50,118 nucleotides of DNA, from NCBI GenBank assembly GCA_013002885.1, contig JABDLS010000088.1, positions 1-50,118 of the forward strand, given 5' to 3'. The DNA is from Gemmatimonadota bacterium (GTDB taxonomy: Bacteria; Gemmatimonadota; Gemmatimonadetes; Longimicrobiales; Gaopeijiaceae). The position numbers and the translations under genes are program-made. Positions 1 through 7,297 of this stretch are shown piece by piece (positions within the stretch are counted from its first letter, which is position 1; the number at the start of each line of letters is the position of its first letter). The notes below the pieces were generated by a model. That model did not search any database and was not told the origin of the DNA. It was given only the letters and a program-made list of their open reading frames with translations.

Positions 1-1412
1 CCGGCCTGAATGGCGAAGCAGCGGGACACGCCCTCCTGCTCCATGGCCAGCTCCTCGAGCTTCTCCAGACGCTTCACGTAGCCATCGAACATCTCCCGAC
101 GGGCGCCGGGCCTTGACCCACTGATGGCGTCAGCCGCGGTGACGAGGAAGGTCTCCGGGAAGAAGTGCGGCTCTTCGTCGTGGTGCGCCTTGATAGCGTT
201 GAGCACCAGCTCGGTTTCGCCGTGCTTCTTGCACAGTCGGTAGCCGAGCTCGACATGGGTACCCTCGTGCTCGTGGGTCATCCCCTTGCCCACGTCGTGG
301 AGGATGGCGGCACGCTTGGTGCCCTGGACATCGAGATCCATCTCCGCGGCCATGGAGCCGGCCAACAGCGCGACCTCGCGGGCATGCTGCAGCTGGTTCT
401 GGCCATACGACGTACGGAACCGGAGTCGGCCGAGGGTCTTGAGGATCTCCGGGTGCACGTTGTGGATGCCGAGCTCGTAGAGAACCTCTTCGGCGGCCTC
501 CACCATCGCTTTGTCCACCTCGCCCGCCGCCTTCTCGACGACCTCTTCGATGCGTCCGGGATGGATACGACCGTCCTCGACGAGCCGCTCCAAAGCGATT
601 CGTGCCGTCTCCCGACGCACGGGGTCGAAGGCCGACAGCACCACGGCCTCCGGCGTGTCGTCGATGATGACGTCCACGCCAGTCGCCTGCTCGAACGAGC
701 GGATGTTTCGGCCTTCTCGGCCGATGATCCGTCCCTTCATCTCGTCGGACGGAAGCTGGACCACGGACACCGTGGTCTCAGCGGTGAGGTCGGCCGCCAT
801 ACGCTGAATGGCGAGAGCCGTGATCTTCTTGGCCTCCTTCTCGGCCTCGCGCTGCGCCGTCTCCTTTATCTCCCGGAGGCTGTTGGCGGCCTCGGCCGAG
901 GCGGCATCCTGCATCGCCTCCACGAGCTCGCGCTTGGCCTCGTCCTGACTCATGCCGGCGAGCTGCTCGAGACGCCTTCGCGCCTGGGCGGCCTGGTCTT
1001 CGACCTCGGCCTCTCGGGCGTGGAGGTCCTGCTCGCGCTGACCAACGCCTTCGGCGCGGCGGTCCAACTCCTCTTCGCGGGTGTTGAGGCGATCGAACTG
1101 ACGATCTTGCGCATCGGACCGCTCTTCGGCGCGACGTTCCGCGCGCTCGATCTCTTCTCTGCGGCGACTCTCCTCTTTCTCCCAGGCCTCGCGGAGGCGG
1201 AACCCTTCTTCGCGCCCCGCGAGCTCTCCGGCCTTGCGGGCGTTGTCCGCCTCGCTCGTGGCTCGTTCGAGGATGCGGGAGGCCTCGTCCTGTGCCTTGC
1301 TCTTCTCTAGCTCTTGTCGTGCCCTTTCACGGTTTCGCGCGATCACGAAGCCGATCAGCGCACCCAAGACGAGTCCGACCGCCGCCGCCAACATGAGTGG
1401 CGGGGTGATCAT
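1..1412 (-). CDS. rny: Ribonuclease Y (partial, C-terminus beyond window edge)
   Basis: RNase Y is a membrane-anchored endoribonuclease that starts mRNA decay. The visible 470 residues begin with a short hydrophobic segment (MITPPLMLAAAVGLVLGAL). A long charged Arg/Glu-rich coiled coil follows to about residue 190. A KH domain with GRIIGREGRNIR lies near residue 225, and an HD domain with HDVGKGMTHEHEGTH lies near residue 370. This order is that of the family (about 520 residues in full), so roughly 50 C-terminal residues are missing. The ATG at 1412-1410 is directly followed by the anchor sequence, which supports it as the start. The gene lies downstream of zapA with a 151-bp gap that holds its own candidate promoter and two hairpins. 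The identity is firm. Confidence 0.96.
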   Translation of the reverse strand, partial: MITPPLMLAAAVGLVLGALIGFVIARNRERARQELEKSKAQDEASRILERATSEADNARKAGELAGREEGFRLREAWEKEESRRREEIERAERRAEERSDAQDRQFDRLNTREEELDRRAEGVGQREQDLHAREAEVEDQAAQARRRLEQLAGMSQDEAKRELVEAMQDAASAEAANSLREIKETAQREAEKEAKKITALAIQRMAADLTAETTVSVVQLPSDEMKGRIIGREGRNIRSFEQATGVDVIIDDTPEAVVLSAFDPVRRETARIALERLVEDGRIHPGRIEEVVEKAAGEVDKAMVEAAEEVLYELGIHNVHPEILKTLGRLRFRTSYGQNQLQHAREVALLAGSMAAEMDLDVQGTKRAAILHDVGKGMTHEHEGTHVELGYRLCKKHGETELVLNAIKAHHDEEPHFFPETFLVTAADAISGSRPGARREMFDGYVKRLEKLEELAMEQEGVSRCFAIQA

Positions 1413-1431
1413 GTATCAAAAACTCCGAAAT

Positions 1432-1485
1432 CGACCGGCGAACCGGTCGAAGGTTGGCGTCAAACCGCCCCTCGGCGAGGGGCGG
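1432..1485 (-). other. Two hairpins in the 5' leader of rny
   Basis: Read on the minus strand, a perfect 9-bp GC stem with a 3-nt loop (1485-1465) is followed by TTTG. Next comes a 7-bp stem capped by a UUCG tetraloop (1449-1432), then a T-rich stretch running to the rny start codon. The first hairpin could be a weak terminator for the zapA transcript. Both could also stabilise or regulate the rny leader. The function is inferred. Confidence 0.4.
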
Positions 1486-1515
1486 ACGGGGATTGTTGCC
1501 CCTTGTAACGGATGC

Positions 1516-1545
1516 AGGATAGAACCCAGGCGATCGCGTTCGCAA
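1516..1545 (-). promoter_or_regulatory. Candidate sigma-70 promoter for rny
   Basis: On the minus strand, TTGCGA (1545-1540) is followed after 18 bp by TATCCT (1521-1516). This would start transcription about 100 nt upstream of the rny ATG, just after the end of zapA. It is a pattern match only. Confidence 0.4.
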
Positions 1546-1563
1546 CCTGAGGGCCGAAAGGCG

Positions 1564-1854
1564 TCAGCCGAGCGCGTCCTCGATGCGGTCGGCGAGGCGC
1601 GCCGCCCGGGCCTCGCCCTCTGCCTGAGCCTGGTCGACCTCTACTTGGCTCTGGAAGAACTCGTCGGCAATGGAGAGTGCGGCGAGGATGGCCGCCTTGT
1701 GACCCTCGATGAGACCTGCGGCGATACGGATCTGGTGGATGCGGTCGTCGACGAGCTTGGCGCATTTTCGGGTGTACTCGGGCTCGGCACTGGCCCGGAT
1801 TGTGTGCTCCTCCCCGGCAATGCGCACCGTGACCGACGTCTTTTGCACCATCAT
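1564..1854 (-). CDS. zapA: Cell division protein ZapA
   Basis: This 96-residue protein has the ZapA pattern: a short N-terminal beta region (VTVRIAGEEHTIRA) followed by helices containing YTRKCAKLVDDRI and LAALSIADEFF, then a C-terminal coiled coil. ZapA binds FtsZ and bundles filaments at the division ring. Length matches the family (about 90-110). The ATG overlaps the stop codon of the upstream coiled-coil gene (ATGA), so the two are translationally coupled. A second ATG follows immediately and could also be used. The pairing of zapA with an upstream coiled-coil gene and pheT is a common arrangement in bacteria. Confidence 0.9.
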   Translation of the reverse strand: MMVQKTSVTVRIAGEEHTIRASAEPEYTRKCAKLVDDRIHQIRIAAGLIEGHKAAILAALSIADEFFQSQVEVDQAQAEGEARAARLADRIEDALG

Positions 1855-2153
1855 GACTGGCTCTCCAGAAAGCGGATCCTGGCGATCATCCGTTCGACAC
1901 CCTTCCGGCCACGCTCGAGGCGGCTCCGCAGATCTTCGTTCTCGGTTTCCAACGCCTTCAGCCGGGTCATGATCTGCTCGGCCTCATGTTCGTTGCCGGT
2001 GAAGCGCTGAACCAATTCGGCGAGCTCGGCCTGCTTCTGCTCGGCGGCGTGAGCGCGCACACGCGTCTGAGCGAGGCGATCCAGGAGCTCTCCGACGGCA
2101 TCTTCCAAGCGGGCGAAGCCGTCCGCTCCACCATTATCCCCGGGCTTTGACAC
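1851..2153 (-). CDS. Small coiled-coil protein upstream of zapA (ZapB-like role possible)
   Basis: About 100 residues, strongly charged, with heptad-like helices (LAELVQRFTGNEHEAEQ and RLKALETENEDLRSRLERG) that predict a long coiled coil. I see no catalytic motif or membrane segment. The GTG at 2153 is preferred because AGGAGG lies 6 nt upstream; a TTG one codon earlier is possible. The gene overlaps the 3' end of pheT and is coupled to zapA by ATGA. This context, and its resemblance in size and type to ZapB, suggest a division-associated role. That role is inferred, not shown by a diagnostic motif. Confidence 0.75.
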   Translation of the reverse strand: MSKPGDNGGADGFARLEDAVGELLDRLAQTRVRAHAAEQKQAELAELVQRFTGNEHEAEQIMTRLKALETENEDLRSRLERGRKGVERMIARIRFLESQS

Positions 2154-4575
2154 CAAGCTCCTCCTCGAGCCGTTGGAGTACCTTGCCGACGCTCCTGTCG
2201 ACCGCCTTGTCCTTCAGGGTCCCCTTCGCCGAACGGAAGCGCAAGCGGACAGCCACGGATCGCGTGCCTTCAGGAACGCCCTCTCCGGTGTACACATCGA
2301 AGATCTCGAGTGCCTCGAGCTCCCGACCCGCTGTTGTCCGGACGACATCGTCGACATCACCCACCGGGAGCGCATCGGGCACGACGAGTGCCAGATCCCG
2401 CTCCACCGCCGGATAGTGGGGCAACGGATCGTACGTCGCCACCGGCGCTGGACGGGGTTCGTCGGGGAGGCGCAATTCAAAAGTGAATACGTCGCCGGCC
2501 CACGGGGGCGTATCCACCGCACCGTCGGCCATCCGACCACCCCAACCGATGACCGAACCGTCGTCGGACACGGCAACCAGGGAACGATCCGGATCCAGAC
2601 GGCTCGCCAGGCCCCTGACCGGCTCGCTCGTCGAGGCTGGTACCTCCGATCCGGGCAACAGCCTCGCCCCTCCGTGATAGGCAGTCTCCAGCATCTCTGC
2701 GAAGAGGCCTTTGAGATCCCAGATGGACAGCGCCTCGTCGGCGACGGACCAGTGCGGCGGGGTGCGCCGACCGGTGACGATCGCCGCCAGATGCGTCTCC
2801 TCGTGGGGAGGGCAACCCGATGCAGTCCGGCTGAACGACGTCCCGATCTCGAACAACCGCACGTCCCGGTTTCCCCGTGCCAGGTTGTACTCGAGGCGCC
2901 TGACCAGCGACGGCAGCAGGGCAACCCGCATGACCGGCTCGGTCGTGGCCAGCGGATTCGCCACCTCCACGTCACCCTCGTTGGCAGGTGCGAACGCGGG
3001 CGTCTGCGTCTCGAAGAGCCCCTGCCCCACCAACGCCGCCCGGATGCGATCCTCGAGCTGGAAGAGGGGGTGGTCGGGGACGGTACCGGGACGGGACGGG
3101 CGCAGATCCGACGGAAACGCGTCGTAGCCATGCGTCCGGGCCACTTCCTCGATCAGGTCCACCTCGCGGGTGACGTCGTAACTCCGGTAGCCGGGAACCC
3201 GCACGTGGAGGACGCCGTCGGTCTCCCCTCCGACGGTGAAGCCGAGAGGCTCGAGGAGGCGTGTCACGTAACGGGCATCGAACGGGATGCCGAGGAGGCG
3301 GTGGACCCGCGAAAGTCGGAGATCCACGACCTGAGCCTCGAAGGGGTGAGGAGAGCAGTCGAGCACGGGGCCGTCCAGCTCACCCCCGGCCGTAGCGATG
3401 ATGAGGGCAGCACATCGCTCGAGGGCGATCTGCATGCCCTCGGGATCGACGCCCCGCTCGAACCGATACGAGGCATCGGTGGACATGCCCAGAGCCTTCC
3501 GCGTCGACCGGATGGATTTCGGATCGAAGTGGGCGCACTCCAGAAGGACGTCACGGGTGGCTTCCTCGACCTCCGAGTTCTGCCCGCCCATGACGCCGGC
3601 GATGGCCACGGGTCCCCCCGCGTCGCAGATCATGAGCATGTCGTCGGTGAGCGTCCGATCTTCGTCGTCTAGGGTCGTGAACTTGGATTCATCCTTGCCC
3701 GCGCGACGCACCACGATGGACGAGCCCGCGAGCTGGTCGAGATCGAAGGCGTGGAGCGGCTGCCCCATCTCGAGCATCACGTAGTTGGTGGCGTCCACCA
3801 CATTGTTGATGGGACGGGAGCCGGCACCCCTCAAGCGCTCCTGCAACCAGGCCGGCGACGGCCCGATCGCCACGCCACGAATCACGGCACCCAGGTAGCG
3901 GGAGCAGAGATCCGGGTCGTCGATGCGGATGGAGACCTCACCCGCCACCGCTTCCTTCGCATCGACCACGTACTCGGGCGCAAGTTCGATGGCATCGGGG
4001 AAGTCGGGAAACACGACCCGACCGTCGCCCTCCGAGGCCAGTTCGCGGGCGACGCCCGCGTGGGAGAGAAGGTCCCCACGGTTCGCCGTGATCTCCACGT
4101 CGAGCGTCGCGTCCCCGAGCCCGAGAGCGTCCACGAAGGACTGGCCGGGCGTGAAATCGCCGTGGATCTCGAGGATGCCCTCGTGGTCGGTGCCGAGACC
4201 CAACTCCTTGGAAGAGCACAACATGCCCTGTGACACCTCACCTCGAATCTTCGCCTTCTTGATCTTGAAGTCGCCAGGCAGGACCGACCCGACGGGCGCG
4301 AACGGATAGAACGACCCGGCCTTCACGTTCGGGGCACCACACACCACTTGCACCACCCCGTCCCCCCCGTCCACCTCGCACAGGGACAGACGGTCCGCGT
4401 TGGGATGCTGGCCGGCGGTGACCACCTTGCCCACCACGATGTCGCCCAGGGCCTCGCCGGGAGAGGTGATCTCCTCCACCGGCGCGCCCCGGAGAGCGAG
4501 GTGCTCGGCGAGTTCCTTCGGGCTCCCGGAAAGACCGGGCACCATGTCCTTGAGCCAACGGGTCGAGACGTTCAT
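2134..4575 (-). CDS. pheT: Phenylalanyl-tRNA synthetase beta subunit
   Basis: This 813-residue protein is the beta chain of the heterotetrameric PheRS that charges tRNA-Phe in the cytoplasm. Domains appear in the usual order. An N-terminal segment leads into the EMAP-type tRNA-binding fold (VVGKVVTAGQHPNADRLSLCEVD, about residues 45-70). The B3/B4 editing domain contains the SRPINNVVDATNYVMLEMGQP region. B5 and the catalytic-like core follow (for example LARGNRDVRLFEIG), with a C-terminal FDX-ACB anticodon-binding domain. Length is typical. Its ATG overlaps the pheS stop (ATGA), which gives equal subunit supply. Confidence 0.97.
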   Translation of the reverse strand: MNVSTRWLKDMVPGLSGSPKELAEHLALRGAPVEEITSPGEALGDIVVGKVVTAGQHPNADRLSLCEVDGGDGVVQVVCGAPNVKAGSFYPFAPVGSVLPGDFKIKKAKIRGEVSQGMLCSSKELGLGTDHEGILEIHGDFTPGQSFVDALGLGDATLDVEITANRGDLLSHAGVARELASEGDGRVVFPDFPDAIELAPEYVVDAKEAVAGEVSIRIDDPDLCSRYLGAVIRGVAIGPSPAWLQERLRGAGSRPINNVVDATNYVMLEMGQPLHAFDLDQLAGSSIVVRRAGKDESKFTTLDDEDRTLTDDMLMICDAGGPVAIAGVMGGQNSEVEEATRDVLLECAHFDPKSIRSTRKALGMSTDASYRFERGVDPEGMQIALERCAALIIATAGGELDGPVLDCSPHPFEAQVVDLRLSRVHRLLGIPFDARYVTRLLEPLGFTVGGETDGVLHVRVPGYRSYDVTREVDLIEEVARTHGYDAFPSDLRPSRPGTVPDHPLFQLEDRIRAALVGQGLFETQTPAFAPANEGDVEVANPLATTEPVMRVALLPSLVRRLEYNLARGNRDVRLFEIGTSFSRTASGCPPHEETHLAAIVTGRRTPPHWSVADEALSIWDLKGLFAEMLETAYHGGARLLPGSEVPASTSEPVRGLASRLDPDRSLVAVSDDGSVIGWGGRMADGAVDTPPWAGDVFTFELRLPDEPRPAPVATYDPLPHYPAVERDLALVVPDALPVGDVDDVVRTTAGRELEALEIFDVYTGEGVPEGTRSVAVRLRFRSAKGTLKDKAVDRSVGKVLQRLEEELGVKARG

Positions 4576-5594
4576 GACGCGAACTGGGCGAGGAAGCGGA
4601 CGTCGTTGTCGAAGAAGGTCCGAAGGTCATCGACGCCGTGCTTGAGCATGGCGATTCGCGCCGGTCCCATGCCGAAGGCCCATCCCGTGTACTTCTCGGC
4701 GTCGTAGCCGGCGTTTTCGATGACGTTGGGGTCGACCATGCCGGCACCCATGATCTCGAGCCAGTCGGTCTCCACCCGGGTTCCGTCGGGCCGCGTGATC
4801 ACACGCTTGACGTCTACCTCGGCGCTGGGCTCCGTGAAGGGGAAGAACGATGGGCGGAAACGGACCTGGGTGTCGGGGCCCCAGTAGCGCCGTGCGAACT
4901 CGCCGAGGGTTGCCTTGAAGTCGACGAAGGTCACGTCTTCGTCGATGACCAGCCCCTCGATCTGCATGAACGCAGGCGTGTGTGTCGCGTCGTACGTATC
5001 ACGCCGATAGACCCACCCCGGAGCGATGATTCGGATGGGGGGGTCGTGCTTCTCCATCGTTCGCATCTGCACCGGCGAGGTGTGACTGCGCAGCAAGACC
5101 GAGTCCACCAGGTACAGGGTGTCCTGTTCGTCGGCGGCCGGATGGTCCAGTGGCGTGTTGAGCGCCTCGAAGTTGTACCACTCGGTGTCAGCCTCGGGGC
5201 CGCGCGCACGGGTGAACCCGAGATCGCGGAAGATGTGCCAGATGTCGTTCACGGCCTGGGTGATGGGGTGCAGCCCGCCCTTCCATCGTCGCCGGGCGGG
5301 GAGCGTGAGGTCCACCGCCGGAGCCTCGGAGCCACCGGCCAGCTCTGAAGAGCGAGCCTCGAGGGCCGCCGCGACGACCCCCTTCACGCGATTCGCCTCC
5401 TGGCCAACCTTGGGTCGGTCCTCCGGAGGCAGCTGCCCCAGCCCACGCAGAACGGCGGAGATCCGCCCTTCGCTCCGACCCAGGAAGTCCACTCGCACAT
5501 GCTCCAGGGCGTCGCGGTCCTCTGCCGAGGCGATGGCCTCGAGGGCCTGTGCTTCCAGGGCGCCCAGGGCGACCACCGGGGTGTCGTCGGTCAT
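4572..5594 (-). CDS. pheS: Phenylalanyl-tRNA synthetase alpha subunit
   Basis: This 340-residue catalytic alpha chain of PheRS has an N-terminal coiled coil (residues 1-85) that grips tRNA and a class II core. The core includes the HPITQAVNDIWHIFRDLGF segment, motif 2 (PGWVYRRDTYDATHTPAF) and motif 3 (GWAFGMGPARIAMLKHGVDD). It is followed directly by pheT. The 170-bp gap to rplT was examined for a phenylalanine-rich leader peptide like pheM of E. coli and none was seen. Confidence 0.97.
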   Translation of the reverse strand: MTDDTPVVALGALEAQALEAIASAEDRDALEHVRVDFLGRSEGRISAVLRGLGQLPPEDRPKVGQEANRVKGVVAAALEARSSELAGGSEAPAVDLTLPARRRWKGGLHPITQAVNDIWHIFRDLGFTRARGPEADTEWYNFEALNTPLDHPAADEQDTLYLVDSVLLRSHTSPVQMRTMEKHDPPIRIIAPGWVYRRDTYDATHTPAFMQIEGLVIDEDVTFVDFKATLGEFARRYWGPDTQVRFRPSFFPFTEPSAEVDVKRVITRPDGTRVETDWLEIMGAGMVDPNVIENAGYDAEKYTGWAFGMGPARIAMLKHGVDDLRTFFDNDVRFLAQFAS

Positions 5595-5764
5595 GGCTTC
5601 TGATCTCGTGAATTCGATTCAGGTGGCGGAGGCTTGCGGGGCCACCACCGTCGATGTCGGGAGAACGTACGACGAAAGGCCCCGTAGCTGAATTGCCACG
5701 GAGCCCATCGGATCGTGCATTGGAGGCGTCCTGCCGGAGCGGACGAACCGCTGGGGGGCGCGAC

Positions 5765-6133
5765 TCAGCCGGACTTGGCTGCGAGTCCTTCCTTGGCACG
5801 ATCGACGACCGCGCCAAACGCCTCGGGGTTGCGGACCGCGAGATCGGCTAATGCCTTGCGGTCCAGTTCAACCCCGGCCTCCTTGAGTCCGTTCATGAAG
5901 CGAGAATACGACAGGTCGTGCTCCCTGGCCGCCGCGTTGATGCGGGCGATCCAAAGCCTCCGGAAGTTGCGCTTCTTCTTCTTCCGGTCCCGGTAGGCAT
6001 GCTCCCACCCCTTCTCCACCGCGTCCTTCGCGGTCTTGTAGAGGTTCTTGCGCCCCCCGAAGTAGCCTTTGGCTCCCTTGAGGACCTTCTTCTTCTTCTT
6101 GTTCCGCGCAGGTGCGGAGGTTGAGCGTGGCAT
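5765..6133 (-). CDS. rplT: 50S ribosomal protein L20
   Basis: A 122-residue basic protein with the L20 signature: a Lys-rich N-terminus, [20 protein letters not shown], then [21 protein letters not shown] and a conserved C-terminal helical domain. It is needed early in 50S assembly. In several bacteria it also represses the infC-rpmI-rplT operon. It lies 12 bp after rpmI in the classic infC-rpmI-rplT order. Confidence 0.97.
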   Translation of the reverse strand: MPRSTSAPARNKKKKKVLKGAKGYFGGRKNLYKTAKDAVEKGWEHAYRDRKKKKRNFRRLWIARINAAAREHDLSYSRFMNGLKEAGVELDRKALADLAVRNPEAFGAVVDRAKEGLAAKSG

Positions 6134-6145
6134 CGTTCAGCCTCC

Positions 6146-6346
6146 TCAGGAGCCGTAGGGAAGAATCTTGTGAAGCTTCTTCTCGTCGCTCTTGGCGACG
6201 AGGTCGGCTTTGCGAAGGCGGCGCTTCCGCTTCGCGGACTTCTTGGTCAGGATGTGGCTCTTGTTGGCCCTCATCCTCTTGAGCCGGCCTTTGGCGGTCT
6301 TCTTGACCCGCTTCGCCGCGCCTCGATGTGTCTTCATCTTGGGCAT
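6146..6346 (-). CDS. rpmI: 50S ribosomal protein L35
   Basis: A 66-residue, highly basic protein beginning [20 protein letters not shown] and continuing [16 protein letters not shown], which is the L35 family pattern and length. It lies between infC and rplT as in most bacteria. Two short C4/G4 hairpins occur in the 75-bp gap after infC. They could influence translation but carry no terminator-type T run. Confidence 0.96.
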   Translation of the reverse strand: MPKMKTHRGAAKRVKKTAKGRLKRMRANKSHILTKKSAKRKRRLRKADLVAKSDEKKLHKILPYGS

Positions 6347-6421
6347 ACTTCCACTGCTCCCGTGCGTCCCCGAAAGGGGCTGATTGTCTGGTTCGATGAT
6401 CCCCGTCGGGGGATGTCCTGC

Positions 6422-6943
6422 CTAGTGCGGCGTCTTCAGCGGAGCGAGGACCATGGACATGACCCGTCCCTCCATGCTCGGGTGGCTCTCGACCTTCCCG
6501 AGTTCCTGCAAGTCCTCAACGACCCGGAACAGGACCTCGCGCCCGATTTCGGCATGGGTCACCTGACGGCCTCTGAACATCATCGTCAGTTTGACCTTGT
6601 TGCCCTCTTCCAGGAACCGCTTCGCGTGACCGACCTTGAATTGGTAGTCATGGTCTTCGATTCCAGGCCGGAACTTCACCTCTTTGACCTTGATCGTGTG
6701 CTGCTTCTTCCGCGCTTCACGACGCGCCCGATCCGCTTCGTACTTGTACTTCCCGTAGTCCATCATCTTGACCACGGGCGGCCGGGCCTCCGCCGCTACC
6801 TCCACCAGATCCATTCCTCGCACTTCTGCCCGCTCGCGGGCCTCGTCGATGGAGACGATACCGATCTGCTCGCCATCGTCCTGGATGAGCCGGACAGGAC
6901 TGATCCGGATCTGGTCGTTGACGCGGACTCTCTTGTCGCTGAT
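6422..6943 (-). CDS. infC: Translation initiation factor IF-3, AUC start codon
   Basis: IF-3 dissociates ribosomes and proofreads start-codon choice. The protein has the N-terminal domain (RVNDQIRISPVRLI, then GIVSIDEARE), the linker, PPVVKMMDYGKYKYE, and the C-terminal domain with VKEVKFRPGIEDHDYQFKVG; 173 residues. No ATG, GTG or TTG gives a complete N-terminus: the first such codon in frame is a GTG 40 codons inside the domain. An ATC codon at 6943-6941 lies 8 nt after a GGAGG and is followed by SDKRVRVNDQIRI, which matches the usual IF-3 beginning. Rare AUU/AUC-type starts are a known autoregulatory feature of infC, because IF-3 rejects them. The start is inferred from the Shine-Dalgarno position and homology. 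Confidence 0.94.
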   Translation of the reverse strand: MSDKRVRVNDQIRISPVRLIQDDGEQIGIVSIDEARERAEVRGMDLVEVAAEARPPVVKMMDYGKYKYEADRARREARKKQHTIKVKEVKFRPGIEDHDYQFKVGHAKRFLEEGNKVKLTMMFRGRQVTHAEIGREVLFRVVEDLQELGKVESHPSMEGRVMSMVLAPLKTPH

Positions 6944-7016
6944 TTCCCCTTTCCTCCGATGGAGTCACCGCAAACGCTGTCAGGAGGTCGTACCCTTCCA
7001 AGCGCCCGTCACAACG

Positions 7017-7041
7017 AAAAAGCCCGAGACGAATCTCGGGC
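7017..7041 (-). terminator. Intrinsic terminator / possible attenuator in the infC leader
   Basis: On the minus strand a perfect 8-bp stem GCCCGAGA with a UUCG loop is followed by TTTTT. It lies 257 bp after thrS and 74 bp before the infC start, downstream of a candidate infC promoter. It may end thrS transcripts and also act as an attenuator. A copy of the left arm (GCCCGA) occurs about 35 nt earlier in the same transcript (7076-7071) and could compete for the right arm. Confidence 0.85.
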
Positions 7042-7186
7042 CGCGACCGGGGTCATCGAGCACACCCGCGTCGGGCACTCGACCACCTGTAGCGACCCTC
7101 GTGGCTACTCCGTAGAGGCCAGAGGGTGGAGCCGCCGGTCAGAGCGGCCCGCTTCCTCGTTGTGTCCCGCCATTCGGCGGAGGCAT

Positions 7187-7215
7187 AAGATGCCCACGGC
7201 GGCGGTTCTGGTCAA
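7187..7215 (-). promoter_or_regulatory. Candidate promoter for infC-rpmI-rplT
   Basis: On the minus strand TTGACC (7215-7210) is followed by 17 bp and CATCTT (7192-7187). The same layout, TTGAC-17 bp-CA(G/T)C(T/G)T, occurs before thrS, groES and secD in this window. Transcription would begin near 7180 and leave a leader of about 240 nt before infC. The remainder of the 354-bp gap between infC and thrS shows no gene. Confidence 0.45.
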
Positions 7216-7297
7216 CGGTGTGAGACCGAGGGGCAACGCCGGGGCCATTCGGGCGGCGGACACCGCCTCCCAGCGGACGCCCGCCTGCCAACCTCCC

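Noticed and set aside
1413-1563. 6S RNA gene between zapA and rny
   Set aside because: The gap is short for 6S RNA and I could not trace the long stem with a central bubble; kept only as a low-confidence structured leader.
5595-5764. Possible phenylalanine leader peptide (pheM-like) before pheS
   Set aside because: All frames of the 170-bp gap were read for clustered Phe codons and none was found; no terminator is present.
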